NCBI RefSeq assembly: GCF_042242105.1
Contig: NC_092029.1
Coordinates: 13,285,885-13,349,884, forward strand
DNA length: 64,000 bases
Direction of reading: 5' to 3'
Source: Pempheris klunzingeri
Lineage: Eukaryota; Chordata; Actinopteri; Acropomatiformes; Pempheridae
The position numbers and the translations under genes are program-made. Positions within the stretch are counted from its first letter, which is position 1, and each line of letters begins with the position of its first letter. Under the pieces are notes generated by a model. The model had not been told where the DNA came from. It worked only from the letters and a program-made list of their open reading frames with translations, and made no database searches. Of this stretch, positions 10,618 through 24,990 are shown piece by piece.

Positions 10618-13600
10618 GAGTTGTTATATCTGTAACAAAACTTAAAAAAACTTGAAAAGCTGCACTGATCTCATCAAGTTTGTTGCCATCTTTAATGAAT
10701 GCAACCAAGTAGGTAGCTAGTTATGTGAGAAGATGTCTCCATTCTTAATGCTCTAAAATCTAACACGGGTATTTCTATTGGAATTCATGTTAATGGAAAC
10801 ACTGTCGATAGAGCAGTAGAATTTGAATTTTTTGGCAGGTAAGTGAGCTTCATAGGGTTTGATTCCTACTCTTTAGTGGGACATTTACTTCAAACTTCAC
10901 TTCAGGCTGATGTAAGAAAATGGTCTTTTGTTGTTGAGTTAGCGATGCAGTGCAACGCATTTGTTACAGCACCTTTGCCTGTCTTATTAAATCATCATCC
11001 ATCGTCCATAAATCATGATCAGATTTCTGGCCAATAACAAGCAGTTACAAGCTTTTAACAGTCTCTGTGCCGGCTGGGGCTAATTTTGTTTGTGTAAAAT
11101 CTACAATGCTGATTAATTCTGTAATATCCTGTATTGATTTTCTCAGAATTATGAGGTTTCCAGATTAAGGGAGGGTATTCCCTCGGGGCAGTGCCAGGAC
11201 AAGTCCAGGAATTTCTGACTTTTGTTGGCCAGAAATCTGACAGAAGCCCCTTTACTGTTTAACAGCTTATATAAGAGCAGGAATCTCTCAAATGTTGGCC
11301 GTAGTAGCTGGGGGGGTCGGGGGGGCGTCCAAGAAAACAAGGAGCGTCTTCGCCATTCCATCAGACTAAACAACGGCCACACAGAAATAACTACAGCTGC
11401 TACATCAACAACAACAAGGCCAACAGCCGCAGCTAATGATAGAGCCGGGGGGAACCACGGCCATCGCGGAACCCAGGAACAGCATTTACGATAGGAGATA
11501 ATGTCAGTATTCAACTATGCAGTGAGTTGGTATTCACATTAAGAGATGGAGATAAACGGCAAGAGGCCAATCATCAGGGGGAGGAGAGAGGGGGCGAAAG
11601 AGCTGAAAAACAGGTGGTTTACGGGAATTATAACTTTCATTTCCTACAAGTGAATTTTATCTGGCTGCTCAGATTGTGGATGGATATTTCTTTACACGCC
11701 AACACTGCATGAAGCAATACATTGTTAATATCTTCTACCAATTTATAGAAGAAACTTTTTTGTTTTGTTTGTAAAGCATACAGTAGATCTGAGTTAAGTG
11801 AGACACCGAAAAGAAAGTTTTGGGCTTTATTTCTTCACGGTTTATGTAGAGTTATTGTGTGTTGAGACAGTATGTGAGCATGTGTGGCGGATATACGGAG
11901 GAAGCTGTGTTTGGCCTCAGATTAAAATGCAGGACGAGGGCCCCGCTCCAGGAAAGGAGACCAACAGAGCGGAGACATAGGGACTTTTCTTCCATTAGGG
12001 AAACAGTTGACACATACTAAAATAATATATATACAGTACTCTGCTGTATTCACAATACTACGACAATACTAAGTGAATATATTTCTTAAATACGTAGTAA
12101 TGTGTTCAATATGCACACTTATGTCACAGTCTTTTTAAGGCCAAAAGAAAAAATGTAAAAGTGATTTAGGAGTCTCATCTAACATACATACAACCAGCAT
12201 ACAAGAAACCATGACCACAGATGTCACGTATCATAAATATGCCATAAATATTCATGATTTAAGTCACGCATGACAACAAATGAGTTCATCCCATCTCGTC
12301 TGTAAGTCTGTGTCCCTCTCAAAAGCTGGGTGCTCCAGTTAGAGCTCCCAGAATGAGGACATGCCACAAGGGAGAACACACGTGGAAGTGCACACACCCA
12401 CAAAACTTAGGTAACAGCGAGGTTATTGTATTGAAATCACATTATGAAATAACTAAGTTTCAGGCAAAAACAGTTTGATTTATGTAAACAATGTTTATTA
12501 TCAAGTTTTCCCAGTGCAGATATAAGCATCATAGCTTTAACAGATGCACAGGCGCCCCAAGATTTCAGCTATTTGTAGTGTGTCTAACCAAGAAGTGTGT
12601 TAAAACTGTACTGAAAACATTGCTAAATCAGCTTAACAGTGTCCCTCGCAACTGGAGTGATATGCCCTCAAAAGACAAGGCATAACACACACCTACAAAC
12701 ACCATGTTGATCATCCTCTCAGACACACAAAACGTCAAAGTATTATTATTGTCATGTCGTCCACTGACTCCTGAGCTTAAAGCCAAACTGGTAGTCACAG
12801 CTCCTAACTAGACAAGGTGCCATTAGAGTCACGCTAAATTGAAACTTTGGGCTGAGTAATTGTTGGTCAGACAGGGTTTGGTGGAATCAGCCCGTGCTAT
12901 TAAGATTGAAGAAAGGGCGTTGGAAGATGGAAAAAAAAAAACTTGGTACTGTGATGTCTGAGCATGTTGTTAGAGCCAAAACCGTTTACAGAAAATTAAA
13001 CAAAAATTGCACATTAAAAAGTGAGGCCACTCTCTGTGTCCTGGTACAGTGCCACACAATGACAATAACAACCTGTCACTCACCTCACAGAGACCATTCC
13101 CACGATTAGCCTTTCCTCAGTCGCTGGTATCCCAGTATCCTGTCACAGGTTAGATCCATGTCCAGGCATTTGAAAGGTTTCACACTACATGTACAGTCTT
13201 AGAAACGCTGACTGACTCAAAGAGGTTGGTAGAGCTCATGTCAAGGCGGCCCGGTCCCTGGTCCACCCCTCTATGAGGTCAGTTCAGAGAGAAATAGAGA
13301 GGAAAGAGGGAGAGAGAGACGGGGGAACAGATGGAAGCAAAACGCAACTGAGCTGACTGCCCACTGGGAGGGGAGGGGAGAGACAGGGAGAAAAGAGCTT
13401 GCACATCCAAGCAGCCCACTTCCTGACCAATTACTGCTGCAAGATTAGTCTCTCTATCTCCCTCTCTTTCCAACTGGGCCCTTGCTCCCTCTCCTCTCTC
13501 ACTCTGCGGTGTGGGATCGCCGCGAGAACTGGACGGTGGCCAGCACTGCAGGCGACACAAGTGACAGAAATTACACTGGGAAAAAAAAAGCGAGAGGAGC

Positions 13601-16600
13601 TGTCACTGAAACTGTGATGAGAGACTGAAGAGGAGGGGAGAGACGGTGATGAAGAATGAATGTGAGATAATACTGATTAACAGAAGAGGCGTGTGGGTGG
13701 GTGAGACAGAAAGCGCCGAGCTGATGCAGAAAGAAAAAAGAGGGCAGTGCAAGGACGAGCCGTCTCGTCTAACCCCAAAAACGCATGACAAGTGGGTCAC
13801 ATCACATACAGCAGCAGCAGTTTTGATACTCTCTTGGTCTACACTCCTCAGTGTCACTTTCAAAATCAGAGCCTCATGGACATAACAGGTCGGGTCAGGG
13901 TAAAAGGTTAAACTAGCCAAAAACAGCCAGGGAGCAGAGATCACAGAGCTTAGGGCTCAAAGTGCAACCTGCTGTGAGCAAGTCCGTATGAGCGCACACA
14001 GAAAATCTCCAAGCCAGAGGCCATTGTGTGTGTGTGAGTAATTTGGTCATTGTTCTGCATCCTAACAGAGCAGGATGGAGGAAAGTCCCCTTTCTCCGAG
14101 CCAGTGGCTGTTGTTCCTGCCTCCTGGTAGCAAAGCTTCCTGGGATTGATAAAGCAGCTCCTGGCCCTGTCAGTACACACACTTTCTCACTTCCATGTTT
14201 TCACCGGTCTTAAGTTTTTCCAGGGAAAACAAGACTGCACGTGTTGCTGTGCAATCGTGGATGGAGGCAAATGTTGACCTTTGATGAGAAACCAACTAAA
14301 ATACACTTAACTCTGAAAAAAATGACCTAAATCTTTTAAAAACACACACGATTTGTGCGAGCACAATAGAGCATGCAGTGACTTTTACGTCAATCAACTT
14401 GAGGAATTTTTCTTTTTAGCCTCGCTGTCTGTGACCTACTGTAGCAGTGACCAGTGACCATACAAACAGGGCTGATGTGGGTCAGCGACTTGCTGCTATT
14501 ATCCTAACCTGAATAAACCCACAAACACTGCGCCGAGCCTTTGTAACCCAACACCACACCTTGCACTTTAAAACACGCAGAGACAATGACGGACGATAGC
14601 ACTGCGTCTGAGGAACAACAAGCTGATAGCCTGCTGCCAACCAGTCATTCTTATCATTGCTTTTATTCTGCTTCGAGGATTAGATGGGTGGAGTTTATTA
14701 AAAGTGTCAGGTAGCTTGTCAAACACAGAAAGGTACACGAAACTGACTTTTCAGCACTTTCCTGTCATTGTTTGAGACATCTAAAATCTGATAGCATATG
14801 GTTATGACAACACTTTATGGCTGAGGTGTTGCTTAATATCTTGTTTATTCTGTCACTGAATAATCTGCTCACGCACAGTAACACTATAAACAACAGAGGA
14901 ACAGCATATAGGCAGATTTAGCAGAGCTCTGGACGTTATGAGGAACCCTATAACCTAATATGAGTGCTGTTTGAGGCCAATTTAAGGTCAGTTTCTTTAA
15001 AAAGGTCAAGCTGCATTCTGTAAATTGTATGTAAGACCATTTTTCTTACTATTCTCTGACCAACCTATGAATCACTAATGATTCTGTTGGTTGCAGTCTC
15101 ACACAATGTTTAAAGAAAGTAGGTGTAGTCCAGTCTGCACTGATGTCATGAGCTTCATTCAACTGTAAAACAATCAGGAGGGTAGCGGTCATATCCCATT
15201 CCAAACAAACAGAAGCTGCCCGTCCACAAAAACCTGAAATTCAGGATAAAATAGCAGTATGTAATGGGAAAAGGAAAGAGGTCAATATATTTTTGTCTGT
15301 AGCGACTTGTGGATCTTTCAAGTGTTGACAGCCGCTGATGTTTTTCCTATGGGAAAACAGAAAAGGCTGAATAAAAGTGGAAATGTGAGTTAGCGCTCGG
15401 GACCTGCCCAACTAACAACAGGAACACCTCCCACCCCTTCCCACTACCATTTCCTGTCTGTTTTCGGTGGCTTGTTTACAGATGAAGGAGTCAAACAGGA
15501 TGTGACATCATCAGGCAGGTGAATCACACTCATGTGATGGCTTTGTCATCCCAGCGTCACTGCACATTACGCTTTTATCTCCTCCATCCAAGTACTTCCT
15601 GGTGGCATCAAACTGACAGCTCAGGAAACGTTAATGAGTGTAACTTGTTTCTTGCTCGTTTATTCTCTTAAAGTGACTTTTATTCCTCGGATGTCATTAA
15701 GGTTCAACGCGGCTTGGCGAACATGGAGCTCTGGAGGACATGAAGTAGTTCTAGAGGAAAGTTTCTCCCCTCCTCCCCTACCTCACCTGCGTTGTAAGGA
15801 GAAAGACGAAGAAATTAGTAGATTAGATATCAACCATATTGGAAATGAAATATTTGGCAAATATTTGCCCCAAAAATCTAACAGGGTAGAAAAAAATATA
15901 ATATTGAGCTTTCCAGATTCCTGATACCTGACTTTTGACAAGGTGGAGTCGCAGTGTCGTAAAAGCCTGGACATCGTCATCCGCATTGAAGTGACTTGAA
16001 TGAGTCATCACTGCGTCATGTTGGCAGCTTTGAAATACACACACACTTTAAAGATTAAAATAATATTTCTTGGTGTGGTTCAAAAAGTGTAACTGATACT
16101 ACACCAGATGTTATAAATATGAATGGGGCGTCTTGGTGAGTGCATGTGTTTGGCATTAAGATTAAAAGCTTTACATTATAGTTAGAAACAGAGAAGAGGC
16201 CACAACTCAACCGCTGGGCTGCTCTCATCAGAAGCAGGAGCCAAAACACATTATTGCTCAGACTAAGATAAAGCAGGGGTGCTGATGTGTGTGTAGGCGC
16301 CACACTCGGTGTATGCCTGCATGTCTGCTTATGTGGGTTTCAGTGGGATAAAGAGCCAGGAGTGCGTGTTGGCAGGTTCCCTTTGACCTGTGGAGGCTTT
16401 ATTTTCCCTCATATTCATATTGGGCTAATACTCTGCCTTTCCCATGCCAGTGAAAACCCTGGAAGCCGAGCCCTCTCCGGCCCTCTCCTCTCTTTAGGGA
16501 ACCTAAGATGTCACTGCACACAAAAGGAGCCGTGAAAGCCGTCCAACTCAAGCAGGGGCTATTATTTACAGTACCAAAAGAAAATCGCTCTTCTCCCAAA

Positions 16601-18576
16601 CAGTACCCCCCCCTTCAAGCATCAGCCGTCTGTCTCCTTGTAATGCTTCCCCTATTTTGCCCTTTTCCAATCCCTTCCTTTCATTTTTCTTACTCTTTTC
16701 TCTTTTTCAGGCTCCACTTTCCTCCAATCACATCTCTCTCTCTTCTGACCCTCTCGCCTCACCATAATAAAGTAAATAGTGGGTTTTGTAACCACTAAGC
16801 CATAAATTAGGAGTAAGTCCTAAACTGTGGCTTTGCCAATCTTCAATGAGCCATTCAAAACAGGCAGAAAAATCCACACTGATCATATAAGTCCCTCTGA
16901 GAGGAGAAACTCCACTTCAAACATAAATAAATAAAAGCTTTACACAAAAGCTTTACATCTCCTCCTTTGGGGGCATTAATATTTATACCTAAAACTATGC
17001 ACAAACTCAAGATGCGGATATGATACATCACAAATCTGGCAAACACTTTGAAACTGTATACAGGAGGAGATGAAGCAGATTAGAAACTTCAAAAGTAATC
17101 AGTTCTTTCTGAAAGTTTCCATCCAGTTACAATGCAGGTGGTGCGTGCATTTGATTGTCTTATCCAGGACGAACTAAAGCAAATGTTCTTTTGCCCTGCT
17201 TTTTACTGCAACACTTTGTAATTTCGATTAATTGATAAAATATATTCATTCTAAAAACTTCAAAGGAAATCAGTGTTGAAATTGAACTGACAACATATGT
17301 TCAGGTCTTTGGCATACTGGCATTAGAATATCTGCATTAGTTTCCATTTTACAGATGAAGTGTCTGCCTTATACAAGGACAGATTATGCTGCAGAGTGAT
17401 ATTCATTCCAGGTATTAGCATAACAGGTTTTAAATAGTTGCTTAGCAACATGATCCGTGTAGTCGATGTTTTGTCAAGAATCTGTTGTTTGATGGACACA
17501 GTGGCCAAGTCCTGCTGCAGCCTCTCAATCACAAACTACTGTTTAAACAGTAGTCCAGTTGATGGCTTTTAGTCACTGTCACATGTAGCTGTAATAACAG
17601 TTTGACACCAGGACTAGAAATATGTCTCCAGTCCATCTGAATAAAGTAGTTAAAAGGCTCCAGCACTAGAAAAAAGTTCCTGCCCTCATGTTTACAGTAA
17701 ATACAGATGTTAGTGACGGGTCTTAACTTGTCCCAGATGTGACCAAGAGGAAGATGGGGCCCCATAAACACTGAAACACCCACAGACACCCTGACACAGC
17801 ACTTTCCACACCCCAGAGAAATGAAAATGATAATATGCAATGCATCCGCAGTCTGGAGGTTTCTGCATTCAGATAGTTAAGTACACACAACATTTGACGC
17901 AGACTAACCGCACAACTGAACACATGTCAGTGGTTTCCAAGAACCAAAAACTGCACACACTGTTGATCACATGCTGATCACTGGTAAAATTCAAGTCTGA
18001 GGAGCAATTCTACAATTGTTGTAACGCTAAAATTTAAATCAGCTTCTAATGTCCAACTTTTAAGTGAAGGAAAGATTGGAAAATGATAAGATTGGAAAGT
18101 AGAAAGATTAGCAAGATAAAATGGATGGAAGAATGGTACAAGGGCTGAATATCAACTGAAAAGCAGTATGCAAGATCACGAGGATGCTATTGTGAGGTCA
18201 AAATCAACAGCTGAAACTGATAAAAACAACTGTTCTGTATGTGCTGACACAGATGAAACTGATATGTTTGTGATGCATCTAAAGCTAAAGATGATCTGCA
18301 TCATTACTTAACGTATGAAAAAAAAGACCACACAGGCCAAAGTCATCATAAATTCAGCCTGAGATACTGACTGACAATCTTTTTCATTCCACTTTGTCTC
18401 CCTCTCCTCTGTAATTCAGCCCCTCCCTCTCTCTCTGTTATCTGTCTTTAGGTTCGCTGCAGTGTTCACCACCTGTATTATGTTTCAGCTGAAGTGTGCT
18501 GCTGCTAATATGGGCCATCAGTGACTTCAATGACAACACCCAGCTGCCAGAGCCCAGGCCAGCCCCCCAACCTGCT

Positions 18577-18581
<5 letters not shown>
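10618..18581. other. Gene-free block
   Basis: I see no supported gene over this stretch. It has moderately GC-rich patches around 11280-11490 and 13280-13620 with purine and pyrimidine clusters, a perfect 20-bp palindrome (17535-17554), and tandem AAAAGCTTTACA copies near 16934-16957. Open frames here (for example 11149-11514 and 15634-15924) have low-complexity composition and no recognisable domains. Confidence 0.55.

Positions 18582-18636
<55 letters not shown>
18582..18636. repeat. (CA)n microsatellite
   Basis: About 27 uninterrupted CA units, directly visible. Confidence 0.97.
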
Positions 18637-18639
<3 letters not shown>

Positions 18640-19749
18640 TCCCTATGGAGCTGTAACAGAACTCAGGATCTAGGATAAGAGAGAGAGAGAGAGGGAGAGA
18701 GAGTAAAATGTCTTGAATTGAAAACCATCACATCAAGTCAACAAGGAGAAAAACAAATGTCTGCAATGTTTTATACTAAAAAGAGGGTTGTTGCAGCTGA
18801 TGGTTAATGATGGATATTAATCATTGCATCTATAAAATTTCAGAAAGTTCCCAGAGCCAGAGCTCATTTTGTCTAACAGCATAACAGCATCAGCAGCAAC
18901 AGCATAAAACCAAAAGATATTTTACTTAAATAGGTGACAGCAGCAAATAATCTTTAAGTTGCTGGGACCAGCTGAAGCTATTAATCAGTTACCATGATCA
19001 CTGTTAATAGATTGACTGCCAATTCATTAATCTTTAAGGAATAATGTTTTTGACACTGATACAGTGATCATTAAATATTTGAAATTTCATTTCACCCACT
19101 GTGGTCAATCAGCCGTGACAGTCCATAAAGTACACAGTGAGCTTTCATGAGGAACTGCTGTGTCAGGCAACTGTCACAAAAACACTGAGCAAAAGTGACA
19201 GAGCAAGAAAACAAAGGTTGTATGAACATGTGTGGGATGTGAAATGACGTAGACTTGCGTGATATGCACTAGTGAGAATGTATGGCACTGGTCTATATGT
19301 GGCCTGGATACACGAGAGCAGAGCAGAAAGCGTGATGGTAGAGGGAGGCGGCTCCTTTATTTTTAGCATTGTTCCCCTGTGCACTTATCACCAGGATGTG
19401 ATTTAGAGACAAGATTCTAACTGAGCTTCACTGCTCATAAAGACCTGCCACGGTGCTTATGAAGGACTGTAATGTTTTGATGTCGCACCGAGAGAAGAGT
19501 CTCTTCGTCTCTGCGCGAAGAGACGAAATATGCAAGCAGAGCTGTGGATCACAATATTCTCAACTGAGAATAACTCACAACAAAAGAAAATTCTTTGGAA
19601 AAAGGAGACACCAGTTACCAAAACAAAGCCAGGCGAAATATTGCTGTTCAGGGAAATTGCAACTGTTAGTTAGTTTAGCAAAGTGCACCTGTGGAGTACT
19701 CAGTACAGTGCAACTTCCTAAAGTACAATTCATTCACATCAAACAGGAT

Positions 19750-19761
19750 CACACACACACA

Positions 19762-19800
<39 letters not shown>

Positions 19801-19804
19801 ACAC
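19750..19804. repeat. Interrupted (CA)n microsatellite
   Basis: CA units with two AGA interruptions over about 54 bases. First of three arrays in a 450-base cluster. Confidence 0.93.
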
Positions 19805-19933
19805 AGCACAGCACAAGAACTCCACTCATGCAGACGTAAGAGGCTATTTATACACCACTTCCTTTTATTTACCCAGTTCATTGTTCAGACCACATCTGCT
19901 GAGGGCCATGGGCACAATGGCAATATAGCTGAC

Positions 19934-19935
19934 CA

Positions 19936-20003
<68 letters not shown>
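19934..20003. repeat. (CA)n microsatellite, longest of the window
   Basis: About 34 CA units with one AT interruption near its start. Directly visible. Confidence 0.96.
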
Positions 20004-20005
<2 letters not shown>

Positions 20006-20165
20006 GTGGCCCTGCAGCACGAAGATTAAGGCAGCAACCAGACACAAGGCAGCATTCAAAAATATCTACAGCTTTTGTTCTGGGTCCGAGTGACAAACTC
20101 CAAAAGCTGATACCACCTGTTAAGCAGACTGACATTCTTGCACTCCCATATATGCAGGCCATCAC

Positions 20166-20168
<3 letters not shown>

Positions 20169-20198
<30 letters not shown>
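20169..20198. repeat. (CA)n microsatellite
   Basis: Fifteen uninterrupted CA units, third array of the cluster. Confidence 0.95.
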
Positions 20199-20200
<2 letters not shown>

Positions 20201-21125
20201 AGCTCACACCCACACACAAGTACAAACCACACGCACATCCAAAGATGTACTAATTCACACACGCCTGCACACAAACCTGCACAGATGCTGTATGTTTGTT
20301 CTATTGGCACAGTTGGACATTTGGCTAAGTGCTGGAGATGACAGCTCATTACAGCCTGTCTGTTTCATGTCAGCTTTAATACAACAGGAAGTGAGTAAGG
20401 GGCTTTAAAAAGCCACTGGACAGCTCATAACCTTCATGGCCCAGAGGTGGTCGGCTGCCAACAGCAGCTGAAGAGTCAAACACCACAGACAGCATGCACA
20501 CGGTCACATACACAGAAAACTACAGATCTGCTAGCTGCATAAATCTTGTAGGATCAGCTCCAAGTCAAAAAAACACAAACACAGACATGCAATGACCTTC
20601 AATTCCCGTAATTCTAAAAACATTGTCATGGCTTTTAACCATTTACTCTGAGTTATTTCCTATGGAGGACGGGAGCTGCCCAGAATGGCCCCTACGGGGT
20701 AAACAGCTCAGATCATTATCTTCACAGCTCTCTACCAGTAAGCCTCAGGGGTACAGTAGTGGGCCAGACTAGGGGTGCAGGAAACCAGTGTGGTTTCATT
20801 TTCAAACCGCAAACCCAACCATTCCCTCACGGATAGGTGTGAATCAGATCCAGGTACACAGTAACACATTGTAAAAGCTTGCTATTTAAGGTACTTTACA
20901 CCGTCTACAAGTTCCAGTGCTTAAATTGCGAGCAATTAGACAAATAAATCAAATAAGTGCAGCAATGTCAAATAAGGACACAGAAATCCTTTAAAATAGC
21001 TAAAAAATCCAGCAATTGGCAGAATATACAAATAACGCATAGCTATTGAAAAGGACATTTTATGTAGCAAATAACCTAAAAATGACTTGTGTATGAGCTG
21101 AAATGGGATCAACAACAAAAATGAG

Positions 21126-21150
21126 CACTGCGGTATCTAATACCGCAGTG
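21126..21150. repeat. Perfect inverted repeat, 11-bp arms, 3-nt loop
   Basis: CACTGCGGTAT, loop CTA, then ATACCGCAGTG. The arms are exact reverse complements. The function is unknown. It is too short for a microRNA precursor by itself. Confidence 0.9.
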
Positions 21151-24100
21151 AACATAACATTTACTTAATAAACACTCTTGTGCCCCAGGGCTCTTCCTAT
21201 CTCCGTTAGGACGATGTTCATGCTGATTGGTGGTTAGAGGATAAACACCTCCATCCTTCGTGCTTTCATGAGGGTGCTGCACTGTCTGGTGGTGCAGGAA
21301 TGGAGGCTGCTCCCGGTTTTTTGCTTCCTTTACATATTTTCTTCTCTGTACAGGAAACAGTCGTTTGTCAACACCACAAATAAATGTTGTTTGTTTCCTG
21401 CCTTTGACTGGGGATTTTTGGAGCTGACATGTGATAAAAATATAGGTTGGAGGTGATATTTGTGGAAAATCTGCAACAGTTGATATTTAAGCTTATGAGA
21501 TTTTTCTCCATTAACATAGGAACAAACTGGATTGGGTAGTAACAATGTGTGAAAATTACAGACTTTACATTCAACATTAAACACTGTTTGACTCAGTAAA
21601 GTGAACCAACTGGACAGAAATATGTATAGATCTAAAACAGGTGTTAAAATGGGTCAAAACTAACCGCTTAAAAACATAATGAAGCTCATTTAGAAACCAA
21701 ATGTCTACCCGCCTCTGCTAATCCTCTGATTATCCGAGCATCCACGCTGTTACACCCCAGCGTTCAGAGGGAGTCAGACCCCGGCCCCACTCCAGACGGG
21801 GGTTTCCCTGCCAAACGCTGCACAACAATAAAACAAAGCCATCACACTGTGGCTGGTGGGGGAGGTGGGTGAGCATGCAGGGGTGCACAGGGTGGGGAGG
21901 GAGGGTGGAAAGTGAGAGGAACAGCTGCTGAGTGGGAGAGTTGGATGGCGGGGAGGGGGCACAGGAGAATAAGAAAGCTGGAGGAAGGAGGGGGGGAGTT
22001 CTGTCTTTTCTCTCTCAGTGAAATAAATTACTTTTATGTTTGTGGCCTGTTCAGGCTATGCTATGCTATCGTTACCCCCCCGCCTTCCCCTCCTCACCCC
22101 CTTTCATCTCATACCCCCTCTGGTCACTTTAGGCATACATAAATGGACACTAACGCAGCTTATCGTTACACTACTTTCTCTACAATATTGTAGAGGAAAA
22201 ATGTCCTGCTGGCATCCCAACATGCTTTACAGATTCACCTGTCCTTCGCTCTCTGAGGAATTCTCCTTATTAGAATTGGTGTGTCACTCCGTGGCCGAAC
22301 TTGCAGAGTGCTGACAGATCTGCTAAACACAGGGATGGAGATGACAACTGGGAGCTGCTGTTAAGTCAGGAGCTGGAGACTGGCCAGGTGTGTGTGAGAC
22401 AGGGTTCTACAGGTCAGACTTTAACATTTACCCCCATTTTTATTTCTGGAGCTAATTTTCAGAGGCACCCTTCAAAGATTTGATGTGCAAGTGTTTTGTT
22501 TATATCTTACGCTCTGCTGGCAAGCACATAAGCGCACTGGTGACACAACATACCTTCTCGTTGTTGATTTTTCTCTATTCCAATGATCAACACCAGTATA
22601 GTACCACACTGTCACACTGTTTTCACACTTTCATCTGATTGCAACAGCTTTAAGGACACATTGAACACAATGAGAGGGTCCGGGCAGAAATTTGAGTCTG
22701 CTGGCACACCCGCATACTGTCATTCCAACATATATCCAGCATTCCCCATTTGTCTTGATGGTGTACACGCCTGCTGCCACACCACTCAAATGAAAGCTAT
22801 GCTGACCTCGCTGTGGAGCAAAAGACCCACCCATGTCTCTTACAGGGGTTATCATTCCCCTCCCTGATGAGCAGACCACATTGTAATCCAGCCCATTAAT
22901 AAACTTAATAAAACTTATCTTCGTATCATCTTCATACAAATTGTATCAAAAACTTTCAAAATGACAATACTAGTAACAGACTGACTGGGTTTTTCTACTT
23001 ACCTATAGGCACTTTCATTTACTTCTTACCTTCTTTACGATCTATTCATAAATTAAATTACACTTGTATTCATTGCACTGCAAGTCATAAAGAAAAGCTG
23101 TAAAAATGTATTCTGCTGCTGTGTTTTGATCAAAACACTGGTGCTCGAGGATAAATCTCAGGAATAAGTTACCTCATAAATTCTCAATACTATCAGTTTA
23201 GTGCTTTGGGTATTAAAAAGTAATCAAACAACATATCCTCATTCCACTGATCCAGTAAATCTTATGACAGCCTGTTGTTGGTTACCTGACTGTTTCTAAG
23301 GAATAAACCATTGTAGCACAACTATGCGAGCCACGGGGTACAGAGCAAGGCACACTTCATACACACCTCCTGCATTGACATTTGGTCTGACCCGCAGGTC
23401 ACACCCCTGATGTTTGAATTGGTACAGCCCTTGGCGACATCCAAATACAGCTGCTCGCTCCACTCAGCTGGCTGCCATAAAACACCAGTCAGCAAATAAA
23501 GGCAGTGGAAACAGATTTCCAACTGGAGGCTCAAAACAAAATTTATTTGGGGCATTTTTGGTCACATAAAGCCAGCTGGTTAATCTCTATTTTAATGCAG
23601 ATGCTAAAAAAAAGTTTGTTAGTTGCACTTCACCAACTTCCTCACCACGGCCATTTATTTTTGTTAGCATTTAACAGGCCGACTCTCATCCGCTCTTACC
23701 CTCTGTCACCCTTCTTCTCTTGCCCCAAGCTTCTCCCACTTGGCAGCGCCTTTCGCATGTACATTAAAATGAATGGATGCCAGAAATAGCACAGTGTATT
23801 TGAGGGGACTGTAGACATAACAAAATCAGGGAGGAAAGAAGCCAGCCACATATACGGGGCCTTGGGGAGTACACTCGGAGGAGGGAGGGAGGCGCTGAGG
23901 CCAACAATGGCACACATTCACATTCTAGTTCAACCTACAAGTTTCTGGTGGCCTCATTATTTAGTAGACCTAAGTGGAACACCACTCAGTGTAAGTATTC
24001 AAGTCTGGTATTCAAATTGTTGAAAAGGTGAAAAAAATCTCTTCCAAATTTACTGTATCATGAGTCACTCCATAAACAACATTTTGATTGATGGCACTTT

Positions 24101-24623
24101 GGTTACTTAACTTCAACCTCTTTTTCTAGAAAAGTGCAATGCATTAGCCAGAGTGCTTTTTACCTTTTTTATTCTAATTAATTATTCACCACTTATTCAC
24201 ATTCTTCCTCTATACTTTTCTCTCATATTCCAAAATGCACTCTCAGAAAATAAGTGAGTGTTCATGTAAGAACGATAACCTTGTCATGTTATGCATTACC
24301 AAACACTCACTGGTTTCTGTCAGTTATAAGTGAATGAAAAGTATAATCTTCCAACAAAATCCCCCCTTGCCATTCCCATCGTTTCATCCTCAGTCATCAG
24401 ACTCTAATCTGTTTTATTTATACCTGATGACATCTTAGGTTTGAGGTTAACCAGTGACTGACCCGCCCTAGAAGACGGGAACACAAGAGGAATTCATAAA
24501 CTACTTTATAATTAAAAAATAATCACAGAATGTAAAGAGCTGAAATGATATTGTTCAAACAATATAATCAACAGAGACTAAATGGGTTCTGCATGATATG
24601 GTATACGTGATACATACAGTAAC

Positions 24624-24643
24624 GTGTGTGTGTGTGTGCGTGC

Positions 24644-24679
<36 letters not shown>

Positions 24680-24680
24680 G
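24624..24680. repeat. Compound (GT)n(TA)n microsatellite
   Basis: GT units with two GC interruptions pass directly into ten TA units. Alternating purine-pyrimidine throughout. Confidence 0.95.
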
Positions 24681-24977
24681 ATAAATCAGATGCGGTAAAT
24701 CAATAAATTGTTTTTATTGTGCAATAAATTGTTGATGTTATTGTGTAAAGACTGGAGGGACTACCCACAGATTTCCCCATTATTATCATTCACCTACAGA
24801 TTCCCACTGCTGAGGGGATATTTAAATAAAAGTAGAGGATTTTTTTTCCATCGCAATATTCAACTCCACATACTTTCCCACTTAAAAGTTCACCAACCTG
24901 ATAAACTTAGCAAGGAATCTGCCTGACTGGCATAAAAATCTCTCGTCATGGGACATTCTGTGTCTATGTTGAGCTGG

Positions 24978-24990
24978 TGACCCCTGACCC
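24978..24990 (-). promoter_or_regulatory. DR1-type nuclear receptor motif (candidate)
   Basis: TGACCC-C-TGACCC on the + strand, which reads GGGTCA-G-GGGTCA on the minus strand. It is a direct repeat with one-base spacing, the arrangement bound by RXR, HNF4 and COUP-TF type receptors. Only the motif is seen; there is no nearby gene. Confidence 0.25.

Noticed and set aside
11149..11514. 121-codon minus-strand frame
   Set aside because: The overlapping + strand frame is equally open because of local composition. There is no domain, splice context or plausible start.
18438..20349. Several open frames over CA arrays giving Cys-Val or His-Thr repeats
   Set aside because: They are translations of dinucleotide microsatellites and carry no independent coding signal.
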